Program-made: the position numbers and the translations under genes
DNA from: Bacteriovorax sp. BAL6_X
GTDB lineage: Bacteria > Bdellovibrionota > Bacteriovoracia > Bacteriovoracales > Bacteriovoracaceae
Reading direction: 5' to 3'
DNA length: 64,000 nucleotides
NCBI RefSeq assembly: GCF_000443995.1
Contig: NZ_AUMC01000008.1
Span: forward strand, 124,001 to 188,000
Notes under the pieces: generated by a model
The model's input: only the letters and a program-made list of their open reading frames with translations
Told to the model about the DNA's origin: nothing
Databases searched by the model: none
Shown: one piece after another, positions 36,464 through 44,647 of the stretch
Layout: each line of letters opens with the position of its first letter
Position numbering within the stretch: the stretch's first letter is position 1

Positions 36464-37046
36464 TCATCAAAAGGCATTGTGCCCTAAGTGCCAAAAAGTA
36501 AATTCAATTCTTACCTGTACGAGATGTGGTGCGAAGATTGAACTTAGAAATTACGAAGGAATCTCTCGTTGCAAAGCCTATCTCATTGCGGCCATTGCCC
36601 TCTACATACCAGCAAACCTTCTTCCCATAATGACAGTTCTAACGTTCAATAGAGGCACTCCAAGGACAATCCTCGGTGGTGTTCTAAACTTAATCACATT
36701 AAAGATGTACCCTATTGCCATGATTGTATTTGCGGCCAGTATAATTGTCCCAATATTTAAAATCATTTCACTTTGGTATATCATTGATAATATAAATACT
36801 TTAGATGAGAGAAAAAAGAAGAAGTTAACAAAGCTTTATCGAGTTGTTCATATCGTTGGGAAATGGTCTATGCTTGATATCTTTGTTATTGCCCTCCTTG
36901 TTATACTTGTTAATGTTGAATTCATTTCTCAAATAAAAGCAGAGCCTGCTGTGCTCTACTTCACAGCAGTCGTAATACTAACCATCTTAGCGTCAAATGA
37001 AGTGGACACAAGATTAATCTGGGATAATAAGGAAAGATATGAGTAA
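36450..37046 (+). CDS. PqiA-family membrane protein, second half
   Basis: About 198 residues. A second zinc ribbon (CPKC ... CTRC) followed by a PqiA domain with PANLLPIMTVLTF and GKWSMLDIFVIALLVILV. I choose the ATG at 36450 (GGAAG seven bases upstream) over 36426, which lacks a ribosome-binding site. It overlaps the previous gene by 14 bases and the MCE gene by 8. Together the two equal one PqiA/LetA. Confidence 0.87.
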   Translation: MRGIDHQKALCPKCQKVNSILTCTRCGAKIELRNYEGISRCKAYLIAAIALYIPANLLPIMTVLTFNRGTPRTILGGVLNLITLKMYPIAMIVFAASIIVPIFKIISLWYIIDNINTLDERKKKKLTKLYRVVHIVGKWSMLDIFVIALLVILVNVEFISQIKAEPAVLYFTAVVILTILASNEVDTRLIWDNKERYE

Positions 37047-38610
37047 CGGAAAACCTCAAGTTGTTAGCAAAAAAGGAATAAATCCAATTTGGTTCTTTCC
37101 CGTAGCTGCTGTTTCAATTGGGATCTGGCTTTTATATACAAACTTAATGGCCCGTGCCTCATATATTACAATCAACTTCAAAAATGCAGATGGAATTATC
37201 CCAGGTAAGACTACGATTATCTACAAGGGAACAATTGTTGGCCGTGTAAAGGATACTGAGCTTAATAAAAATCTCACAAGTGTTGCTGTCCATGTAGAAA
37301 TGAACCCTCGTATGCGCGACTACTTATCAAAAGATACGAAGTTTTGGCTTGTAAGCCCCACGGTAAACCTATCAGGTATTTCAGGTCTAGGTACCATTAT
37401 TAGTGGTAAATTCATTAATATGCATCCAGCAAAGGGAAAATTTATTAGGAATTTTGATGCTCTTAATGAGACTCCACGCAGTCTTAGAAGTGATGGTATC
37501 TATATAAAACTCAATGCTAATAAACTTGGCTCTATCTCTAACGGCTCACCAATTTACTACAATAAAATTCAAGTAGGAGAAGTCACTAGTTATGATCTTG
37601 ATATGGAAAGAGATGGAGTCGATATTACAGTTTTCATTGAAAGCCGTTATCAAAACCTAATTCATTCGACTTCAAGATTCTACAACGTCAGTGGAATGCA
37701 AGTTGATGCTTCACTTACGGGGGTAAAAGTACAAACAGAATCTTTGGCCTCACTAGTTAAAGGCGGTATCTCATTTGTAAACTTTGAAAGTGATAACAAG
37801 ACAGTTCTTAAGCAAAATTTTGAAAAAAGTTTTAAACTCTATACTTCTTATGAGGAAACAATACCAGGAAAGGAAATTGAAATCGAATTCCCACTAGGTA
37901 GCGCTGTTTCAAAAGTTAAAACTCCAATTAAATTTAGAAGTATTGTTATTGGATATGTGACAGGATCAAAAATTGATCGTAATAAATCAACACTTACAGT
38001 ACAAGCGACAATAAAGAAAGAATTTGAAAATATTGTCGTTAAGGGAGCAAAGTTTTGGGAAGTTAAGCCTAAAATTTCCCTTAGTGGGATTGAGTCGATC
38101 GATGCCCTTACAGGAAATTATATTGCTGTGGATATCGGCCGTTCAAGATATAATAAAGGTAAGCAAACAGATAGCTTTAAGGCGCTAAGACAAGCACCTC
38201 TAAAAGAAGTACACAATAAATTTGGGCAAAGGCTTAGTCTTTATAGTGACCGCAGAAATTCTCTCGCAAAAGGGCAAGGTGTTTACTACCGTGGAATCCA
38301 GGTTGGCGTAATCACAGATGTAAGACTCAATACACGAGCTAAGAATATTATTGCTGAGATCTTCGTAAATTCTCCTTATCATAGACTTTTGAAGGAAGAG
38401 ACGAAATTTTGGAATGTAAGCGGTGTCGACGTAGAATTTGGACTTTTTTCAGGAGCTAAAATAAGCACTCAATCCCTAGAGACTCTCTTCTCTGGAGGAG
38501 TTGAATTTGCTACGCCTGAGAGATTCACAAAAAGAAAGAAGAATTACTTTAAAATTCACAAAAAGGCCAATAGTGAGTGGTTAGAATGGAAACCGATTAT
38601 TGAATTATAA
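37039..38610 (+). CDS. PqiB/LetB-like MCE protein with four MCE domains
   Basis: 523 residues. One N-terminal membrane helix (about 16-36), then four MCE domains at roughly 41-135, 153-250, 278-368 and 397-492. Each has the G..V.Y.G..VG.V core (for example IIYKGTIVGRV and GVYYRGIQVGVI) and an F-W/Y-x-V strand (KFWLV, RFYNV, KFWEV, KFWNV). E. coli PqiB has three plus a coiled-coil needle, LetB seven. Here no needle follows the last domain. Such proteins form tunnels for lipids across the periplasm. Third gene of the operon. Confidence 0.9.
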   Translation: MSNGKPQVVSKKGINPIWFFPVAAVSIGIWLLYTNLMARASYITINFKNADGIIPGKTTIIYKGTIVGRVKDTELNKNLTSVAVHVEMNPRMRDYLSKDTKFWLVSPTVNLSGISGLGTIISGKFINMHPAKGKFIRNFDALNETPRSLRSDGIYIKLNANKLGSISNGSPIYYNKIQVGEVTSYDLDMERDGVDITVFIESRYQNLIHSTSRFYNVSGMQVDASLTGVKVQTESLASLVKGGISFVNFESDNKTVLKQNFEKSFKLYTSYEETIPGKEIEIEFPLGSAVSKVKTPIKFRSIVIGYVTGSKIDRNKSTLTVQATIKKEFENIVVKGAKFWEVKPKISLSGIESIDALTGNYIAVDIGRSRYNKGKQTDSFKALRQAPLKEVHNKFGQRLSLYSDRRNSLAKGQGVYYRGIQVGVITDVRLNTRAKNIIAEIFVNSPYHRLLKEETKFWNVSGVDVEFGLFSGAKISTQSLETLFSGGVEFATPERFTKRKKNYFKIHKKANSEWLEWKPIIEL

Positions 38611-38616
38611 GCATAA

Positions 38617-38643
38617 AAAAGCCTCGCATCGCGAGGCCTTTTC
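38617..38643. terminator. Bidirectional Rho-independent terminator
   Basis: AAAAAAGCCTCGC-ATC-GCGAGGCCTTTT, between the convergent MCE operon and the regulator gene ending at 38663. It has A tracts on one side and T tracts on the other. Confidence 0.9.
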
Positions 38644-38662
38644 ATTTGTATATTATTTAATT

Positions 38663-40606
38663 TTAAGCAACTTTTTTATCTTTATCCACTTCAGGAGCTT
38701 CTAGTTGATCAAGTATCTCTTGAGAATAAATCAACTTTTTACGAAGGGCCTCACGTGAGATTCCCATCTCTTTTGCAGCCTTAGACTTATTTCCAAAATT
38801 TCTTTTAATCTCATTAAGAATCATTTCACGCTCAACAAGAGCAAGACGATCTTTTAGAGGAAGTGTAAAATCTGTGACATGATCAATCTGTCCAAATTGC
38901 TTCTGCTTCATTGAAATATCAACTAGCGGAGATACTCCGTCATTGATTTCAATATCAGATATAATATGTGACTTTGGATGATATAGCACAGCTCTTTCAA
39001 TACATTTCTTTAATTCATAAATATTTCCAGGCCAGTCATACTGTAGGATTTGTTCCATAACCTTTTTAGAAAAACTCTTAAGTAAAAGGCCTTGTCTTTT
39101 ACACTCAACCTTTAAGAAATACTCAACAAGCATTTCAATATCATCTTCACGGCGTCTTAGTGGATCGATATTAATTTGAGCTTGTGATAAAAACTCAAAA
39201 AGATCACGATGAAATAGTCCCTCATCAGTTAGGATTCCAAGATCCTTAATCGATGTTGCCATAATACGACAATCAATACTTACAATACCACCTGAAGTAC
39301 CTCTGTTTGAGATAACTTCAAACAGTCTCTCTTGCCATTCGTAAGAAAGATTTTCAATATGATTAAGAACGACTGTTCCACCTTGTGTTTTCGAAAAAAC
39401 ACATTGATTTTCATCTGGGCCAAATAGCTGGGCCTCTAACTTATCCGTATCTTGTAATTTACAATTCACAGTATTTACTTCATGTAGTCCGCGCTTACCT
39501 TCAAAGTGCAGAACTGTTGCATAAAGATTCTTTCCAACTCCCTTCTCACCTGTAATAAGAACTGGACTATCAAGATCCTTTAGCTTTGAAATCGAGCTTC
39601 TCATCGACTTAACACCTGTTGTGTTTCCAATGATTGCATACTGACGATCATATGGAGCAGAGAAACGACGGATTTTTGAATTATTCGAGATAGGGTTAAA
39701 GCTATGGAATACTGATGAGAAAACAAGAGCTAAAACCTTCATTGTTTTTTCATCTTCAATAGTAAAACGATTTTCATTTCGCTTATTAATAACTTCAATT
39801 ACACCAATAATCTTATCTTCACGGTTATAAATAGGATAACAAATAATTGATTTTGTCGTGAATCCATTTTGCTCATCAAAGGCATTATTAAATCGCGACT
39901 CATCACTTTCAGTACAAATATTTAATGCGACCCCCGTTGTGAAAACAGAACCTGCAACACCAAGGCGATAATCAAACTTCAGGCCCGTCTTATCTAACCC
40001 TAAAGCAGCAATTGCTTCAAGCTCATTTGTATCTGGATTGATTAAAAAGATTGAAGAACGTTGTGCATTCAAAATACGAATAACTTCTTCAAGCATTGTA
40101 TCAAGAAAGCCTTCTTTATCACCAAAGTGAGTAATATCTTTGAATAGAGAAAGTAAAAGCGAGAACATTTCAAATCCTTCATTTGGATCTGTATAACGTT
40201 CTTTTAGTGCTGATTGAATCAGACAATCTTTTAATCTTTCTGAAGAAAAGCTCATGATATATGACTCTAGAAATTTATTAATTCCTTTTTCAACGTCAAG
40301 CTCAACACCATAGATAATCTCTTCATCTTCTAAAACATTTGAGAAGGCACGAACAACTCGCCCAGTTAAATCAAGATGCTTCTTTTTAAACTGAAGAGAA
40401 ACTTCTAGTTCTGTTCCAACAGAAATTCTCTCGTGTGTCTTAAAACCAAAACCAGTGATTGAAATATCAACAAGTTTAGCGTCATCGATATATTCGAGAT
40501 GGCCAACTTCATCTTCTTTTTGAATGAGAAAACGTAAGTTATCCGCTTCTTCAACTGGAATTCTAAATGATTGAAAGAACTTAAATTCTGAAAAACTGGC
40601 GAGCAT
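38663..40606 (-). CDS. PilZ-GAF-AAA+-Fis regulator, EBP-like but lacking GAFTGA
   Basis: 647 residues. N-terminal PilZ-like domain (about 10-110, DISITGFGF matching D-x-S-x-x-G, but the RxxxR motif is not clear). GAF domain about 165-300. An AAA+ domain follows with Walker A-like GEKGVGKN (353-360). The sigma54-binding GAFTGA loop is absent (the place reads LFGPDENQCVFSKTQGG), and Walker B is VVLNHIE in place of LFLDEI. The Fis helix-turn-helix near 590-630 is intact (NKSKAAKEMGISREALRKKL). Probably regulates without activating sigma54 by ATP hydrolysis. Divergent from speD. Confidence 0.88.
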   Translation of the reverse strand: MLASFSEFKFFQSFRIPVEEADNLRFLIQKEDEVGHLEYIDDAKLVDISITGFGFKTHERISVGTELEVSLQFKKKHLDLTGRVVRAFSNVLEDEEIIYGVELDVEKGINKFLESYIMSFSSERLKDCLIQSALKERYTDPNEGFEMFSLLLSLFKDITHFGDKEGFLDTMLEEVIRILNAQRSSIFLINPDTNELEAIAALGLDKTGLKFDYRLGVAGSVFTTGVALNICTESDESRFNNAFDEQNGFTTKSIICYPIYNREDKIIGVIEVINKRNENRFTIEDEKTMKVLALVFSSVFHSFNPISNNSKIRRFSAPYDRQYAIIGNTTGVKSMRSSISKLKDLDSPVLITGEKGVGKNLYATVLHFEGKRGLHEVNTVNCKLQDTDKLEAQLFGPDENQCVFSKTQGGTVVLNHIENLSYEWQERLFEVISNRGTSGGIVSIDCRIMATSIKDLGILTDEGLFHRDLFEFLSQAQINIDPLRRREDDIEMLVEYFLKVECKRQGLLLKSFSKKVMEQILQYDWPGNIYELKKCIERAVLYHPKSHIISDIEINDGVSPLVDISMKQKQFGQIDHVTDFTLPLKDRLALVEREMILNEIKRNFGNKSKAAKEMGISREALRKKLIYSQEILDQLEAPEVDKDKKVA

Positions 40607-40704
40607 GATAATCCCCTCATTAATGCTTTACAGTTATTAATCGGTAAAATTTGGTTAAAACTTTAGGGTAATGCCCAAAATTATTGGCTATAAAATATAT
40701 AGGA

Positions 40705-40719
40705 TGGCCCTCTTTATGC
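40705..40719 (+). promoter_or_regulatory. Candidate sigma54 -24/-12 element upstream of speD
   Basis: TGGCCCTCTTTATGC fits TGGCAC-N5-TTGC at the key GG and GC with the right 10-bp spacing. It lies about 120 bp before the speD ATG. Such short matches arise by chance, so the call is weak. Confidence 0.25.
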
Positions 40720-40837
40720 CCTTATTACTTGCCTGATGGACTAACAAGCAATAAGATGTGACATTAAAATTAGTTGTAATATTGAGTACTTGCACCACCT
40801 AGGGTAAGTAGCTAGGTATTTAAAAATTGGATGAAAT

Positions 40838-41770
40838 ATGATTTTTGAAGGTTCAGAAAAGAAGGCCGAAATTATCGTTAAAGATGGCCTTAACTTACTA
40901 GAAATCCCTGATACTTTTTGGGCCCAGCTAGTTGAAAAAGCGAAAGCGACAATCCTTTCAAGTGTAAAAAATGAAAAGTTGAAAGCATTTCTACTTTCAG
41001 AGTCCTCTCTCTTTGTTTGGGAAGACAGAATGCTTATTATTACTTGTGGCCAGACGACACTTATTCAGGCCATTGACTTTTTTACTAGTGAATACGGAAA
41101 GGATTCAATTAAACAACTTATCTTTCAAAGAAAGAATGAGTACTTCTCTCATATGCAGCACTCAACTTTTATGGATGATATTAAACTTCTAGAAAATAAA
41201 TTTGATGGAACAGCATTTCGTTTCGGCAATATTGATGATCACCACAACTATATTTATTTCCTCGATCGAGAATACACTCCGTCTGTAGATGATCACACAT
41301 TTGAACTTCTAATGTACGAAATATCTTGTGAAGCGAGAAAACTTCTTACCGATGAAAATGTAACAAAAGAGCAGATCAGAGATTTATTAAAACTAGATGA
41401 AATCCTACCAGGTTTTGAACTTGATGATTTTGTCTTCAACCCATATGGCTATTCTTTAAATGCCATCAAGGATGACAACTACTTCACTTGCCACATTACT
41501 CCGCAAGAAGAGTGTCCGTATATTAGTTTTGAAACAGATATTGATATGAAGGAAATTGCTGGAGTGCTAATTGATGCAATGGAGCCAATCTCTTATGACT
41601 TCATTGAGTTCTGTCCAAATCAAGATGGAAACTGCGGGCTCAATGTAAACCCTGGAGAATACAAGGCAAAGACGCAAGTTGAAAGCTATTTAAAATGCGG
41701 CTATATCATGTACTTTTCACACTTTTATAAATTACGTACAAACCGCTTAACACCATACAAATTACTTTAA
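40838..41770 (+). CDS. speD: Eukaryotic-type S-adenosylmethionine decarboxylase proenzyme
   Basis: 310 residues. It resembles human/plant AdoMetDC along its full length: FEGSEKKAE (substrate-site Glu), the self-cleavage site LSESSLF with Glu55-Ser56 (pyruvoyl Ser), Cys70 in ITCGQTT, and FNPYGYSLNAI plus TCHITPQEE with Ser206 and His219, the processing residues of the human enzyme. Bacterial SpeD is usually a shorter protein of other sequence. The enzyme gives decarboxylated AdoMet, the aminopropyl donor. speE starts 23 bp downstream, on the same transcript. Confidence 0.93.
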   Translation: MIFEGSEKKAEIIVKDGLNLLEIPDTFWAQLVEKAKATILSSVKNEKLKAFLLSESSLFVWEDRMLIITCGQTTLIQAIDFFTSEYGKDSIKQLIFQRKNEYFSHMQHSTFMDDIKLLENKFDGTAFRFGNIDDHHNYIYFLDREYTPSVDDHTFELLMYEISCEARKLLTDENVTKEQIRDLLKLDEILPGFELDDFVFNPYGYSLNAIKDDNYFTCHITPQEECPYISFETDIDMKEIAGVLIDAMEPISYDFIEFCPNQDGNCGLNVNPGEYKAKTQVESYLKCGYIMYFSHFYKLRTNRLTPYKLL

Positions 41771-41793
41771 TAAAATAATATCAGGAGACAGTT

Positions 41794-42660
41794 ATGCACA
41801 GTAACCTATGGATCGAAGAAAGATATAAAGATTTTTACGGGATGAGATATAAAGTAGAGAATGTTCTTTACTCGAAGAAAACAGAATTCCAAACTGTAGA
41901 CGTTGTCGAAACAAAGGGGCATGGAAAAATGCTTCTAAACGACGGACTAGTAATGGTAACAGAAAGAGATGAGATTGCTTATCACGATATGATTTCTCAC
42001 GTGCCACTATTTGTTCACCCAAATCCAAAAAACGTACTTGTTATCGGTGGTGGTGACGGTGGAACAGCAAGAGAAGTACTTCGTCATTCTTCAGTTGAAA
42101 AATGTACAATGGTTGAAATTGATGGTGCTGTTTGTGAAGCATGTATTGAATTCATTCCACAAACTGCAGAAGTTCTAAAAGGTCACCCAAAACTAGATCT
42201 AATCATCGGCGACGGTGTTAAATTTGTTCAAGAAACAACAGAGAAGTTTGATGTTATCATCATCGACTCAACTGACCCAATTGGACCAGCGGCCCCTCTA
42301 TTTGGCCCTGAGTTTTACACTAATGTAAATAAGTGCCTTGCTGAAAACGGTATCGTTGTTTCTCAAGGAGAATCGCCTTGGTTTGAGGCAGAAATTCAAA
42401 AGAGTATGCTCGGTGTTCTAAATGATATTTTCAAAAATACATTTATCTATAACTTCTCTAACCTAACATATCCTGGTGGACTGTGGTCATTTACTTTTGC
42501 AACAAAAGGCGACATTCACCCAATAAACGATTTTAGAGAAGACGCAGTAGCAGCAAGCGGACTTGAGTTCTCTTACTACAATGCAGGACTTCATAAGGCA
42601 GCATTCTACCTGCCAACATTTATGAAGAAAAACCTTGAAGGACTAATCCAAAACCCTTAA
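41794..42660 (+). CDS. speE: Spermidine synthase
   Basis: 288 residues. Moves the aminopropyl group of decarboxylated AdoMet to putrescine. Signatures: DGLVMVTERDEIAYHDMISHVPLF, VLVIGGGDGGTAREVLRH (nucleotide site), IDSTDPIGPA, and the gate-loop region QGESPWF. Usual length. Follows speD with AGGAG before the ATG. Its substrates come from speD and from the ADC/agmatinase pair at 44.6-47.5 kb. Confidence 0.95.
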   Translation: MHSNLWIEERYKDFYGMRYKVENVLYSKKTEFQTVDVVETKGHGKMLLNDGLVMVTERDEIAYHDMISHVPLFVHPNPKNVLVIGGGDGGTAREVLRHSSVEKCTMVEIDGAVCEACIEFIPQTAEVLKGHPKLDLIIGDGVKFVQETTEKFDVIIIDSTDPIGPAAPLFGPEFYTNVNKCLAENGIVVSQGESPWFEAEIQKSMLGVLNDIFKNTFIYNFSNLTYPGGLWSFTFATKGDIHPINDFREDAVAASGLEFSYYNAGLHKAAFYLPTFMKKNLEGLIQNP

Positions 42661-42675
42661 GGAAAAAGGATAATA

Positions 42676-43140
42676 ATGCAATACTGGCTCTTTAAAAGCG
42701 AACCTGATGCTTTCTCTATTGATGACCTCGCAAGGCGTCCGAAACAATCGGAATCTTGGGATGGAGTGCGAAACTATCAGGCCCGCAACTTCATGAGAGA
42801 TGAGATAAAACTTGGAGACAAGGTCTTCTTCTATCACTCAAGTTGCAAAGAGCCAGCTATCGTGGGACTTGCAGAAGTAGTCAAAGAGTCACATCCAGAT
42901 AAGACGCAATTTGATGAGAAATCAAAGTACTTTGACCCAAAGGCCACAAAAGAAGCTCCACGCTGGTTTCTTGTTGATATAAAATTTGTCGAAAAATTTT
43001 CTAAAGCATTAACGCTAAAAGAAATGAAAGCTGATAGTCGCTTTGAGGAGATGCCTTTGGTAAAAAAAGGCTCTCGCCTATCCATCATGCCAATTCCTAA
43101 AAAGATAGCGGCAACAATTTTAAAAGATATTAAAAACTAG
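42676..43140 (+). CDS. EVE-domain protein
   Basis: 154 residues, all of it an EVE domain: YWLFKSEPDAFSIDDL, WDGVRNYQARNFMRD, GDKVFFYHSSCKEPAIVGLAEV, PRWFLVDIKF. EVE folds recognise modified bases in DNA or RNA. It starts 15 bp after speE and so may share its transcript; no functional tie to polyamines is known to me. Ends overlap the next, convergent gene by 21 bases. Confidence 0.92.
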   Translation: MQYWLFKSEPDAFSIDDLARRPKQSESWDGVRNYQARNFMRDEIKLGDKVFFYHSSCKEPAIVGLAEVVKESHPDKTQFDEKSKYFDPKATKEAPRWFLVDIKFVEKFSKALTLKEMKADSRFEEMPLVKKGSRLSIMPIPKKIAATILKDIKN

Positions 43141-43401
43141 AGTTTGCATAAACTCGCGCCCAAAAGTTGTATAACTTAGAAATAAAGTCACAAAGGATAA
43201 GACTAGGCCAATTGTAAAGAAGCTTAGTATAACAAGGCCAGTACGCCCTATAAGTGCTTTAATTGGTTGCTTATAGTAAAGAGACAAATGTGAAAGATCA
43301 TTGTGTCCATGAACACCACCAAATTTATACTCCTGAACGCCACTATCTTGTGCTTCTTCAGATGTATTTAAATCGACATCAGATAGGTCTTGAATTGGCA
43401 T
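43120..43401 (-). CDS. Small single-pass membrane protein, unknown
   Basis: 93 residues. An acidic N-terminus (residues 1-22) is followed by one or two hydrophobic segments (about 55-80, GLVILSFFTIGLVLSFVTLF). GGVHGHNDLSHLSLYYKQP in the middle is distinctive, but I do not recognise it. Convergent with the EVE gene. Confidence 0.6.
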   Translation of the reverse strand: MPIQDLSDVDLNTSEEAQDSGVQEYKFGGVHGHNDLSHLSLYYKQPIKALIGRTGLVILSFFTIGLVLSFVTLFLSYTTFGREFMQTLVFNIF

Positions 43402-43480
43402 TTCCCACTACTCCTCACACCAGCTTCATTCGCTGATATGAAGAGTATCGGTAAATACTTAAATTATTTTAATGATTCAC

Positions 43481-44539
43481 TTATTGAATAATCTGAGATT
43501 CTTGGGATTGTTGATTAGTTGCTGAAATTACGGCATTTTCTTCAATTAATTCAGAGTCGTCGCCGCGGCCAATCGTTTCTTCAACTAAATCCATTTTAGT
43601 TGTCATAATTTCACATGCCGTCTCAATTTGCCCTCTAACTTCTTCAACCTCACAAGCAATATCTTGTTTTGAGTCTAAGTATGAATCAATCTCGTCACGA
43701 CAAATTGCTAACTTTTCAATTAGTTGATCTTGATTTCCACGGTAAGTTTCTTCCAGATTTGAAAGAAGCCCAATTACATTATTAAAGAATTTTGCAAGAT
43801 TACGACTTAGGCCTTCAAGTTCACTACTACTTTGAGACATTTCGGAGTCATTGAGTAAACTTGCTTGAACATCAACACGAAAGCTTAGTGTCTTTAGTTG
43901 AAAGATAATATCTTTCATATCCTGGAATTCATTCATAAACTTTTCAAAAGTTTCTTGGAATTTAGAATCCCCTTCTTCTGTTTCATTCTTAGCATCACTT
44001 TGCTTTGGTAATTCTTTAATGAACTCAAGAGCTTTTTCTCTTAATTCATTAATAGAATCAACGATTGGCCCCATTCCTTTATGTCCATCATTAATCACAA
44101 GTATTTGATCCTTAATGTCTTCCATCGTATTTTGAAGTTCAATATTCATTAATTCAAATTGAGAGATTTGTTCTTTTTGACTTTCAACAGCTTCCATTTC
44201 TTGTGAGAGCTTGATTTGAAGTGACTTCTTACTTTCTTTTAATTCTTTCATTTCACTCGTCAGTCTTTCAACTTCTAGGCGTAATAATTCACTATCATTA
44301 AAGAGACGCATTTTCGCGTAATATTCTTTAATCATAGGAATGATAGCAACAATAGCAAGGACCCCAGCTAAGACCATAAAAATAAGATTGTATAAGCTTC
44401 TTGAAATAAGCCAATTATAGATAAGAACACCATGTGTCATCAAAGATAGTGCACATATAATGAAGTAATTCGATTTTGATGCTGGCGATTTTGGTTGTTT
44501 TGGTGGTTTGATTGAATTCTTTTCAATTTTTAAAGACAT
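43481..44539 (-). CDS. Membrane protein with long coiled coil, unknown
   Basis: About 352 residues from the ATG at 44539 (AGGGA upstream). A TTG 16 codons earlier extends the frame but gives an unlikely N-terminus. Basic, Pro/Lys-rich start, two membrane helices (about 27-75), then a cytoplasmic helical region with heptad-like Leu/Glu/Lys (LRLEVERLTSEMKELKESKK) to about residue 330. The layout recalls methyl-accepting or scaffold proteins, but no HAMP or signalling motif is seen. Follows speA on the same strand by about 110 bp. Confidence 0.72.
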   Translation of the reverse strand: MSLKIEKNSIKPPKQPKSPASKSNYFIICALSLMTHGVLIYNWLISRSLYNLIFMVLAGVLAIVAIIPMIKEYYAKMRLFNDSELLRLEVERLTSEMKELKESKKSLQIKLSQEMEAVESQKEQISQFELMNIELQNTMEDIKDQILVINDGHKGMGPIVDSINELREKALEFIKELPKQSDAKNETEEGDSKFQETFEKFMNEFQDMKDIIFQLKTLSFRVDVQASLLNDSEMSQSSSELEGLSRNLAKFFNNVIGLLSNLEETYRGNQDQLIEKLAICRDEIDSYLDSKQDIACEVEEVRGQIETACEIMTTKMDLVEETIGRGDDSELIEENAVISATNQQSQESQIIQ

Positions 44540-44647
44540 GTTATCGATCCCTGACAAACTTTCTTTTAATAATACAATAATTATCAAACACTAAAGTAAG
44601 TAAGTCAATTATCAGAGACCGATAATTTTTAACAACTTATGACAGTT

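Noticed and set aside
44607-44627. AATTATC/GATAATT hairpin after speA as a terminator
   Set aside because: The T tract lies on the plus strand side, the wrong direction for speA, and no plus-strand gene ends there.
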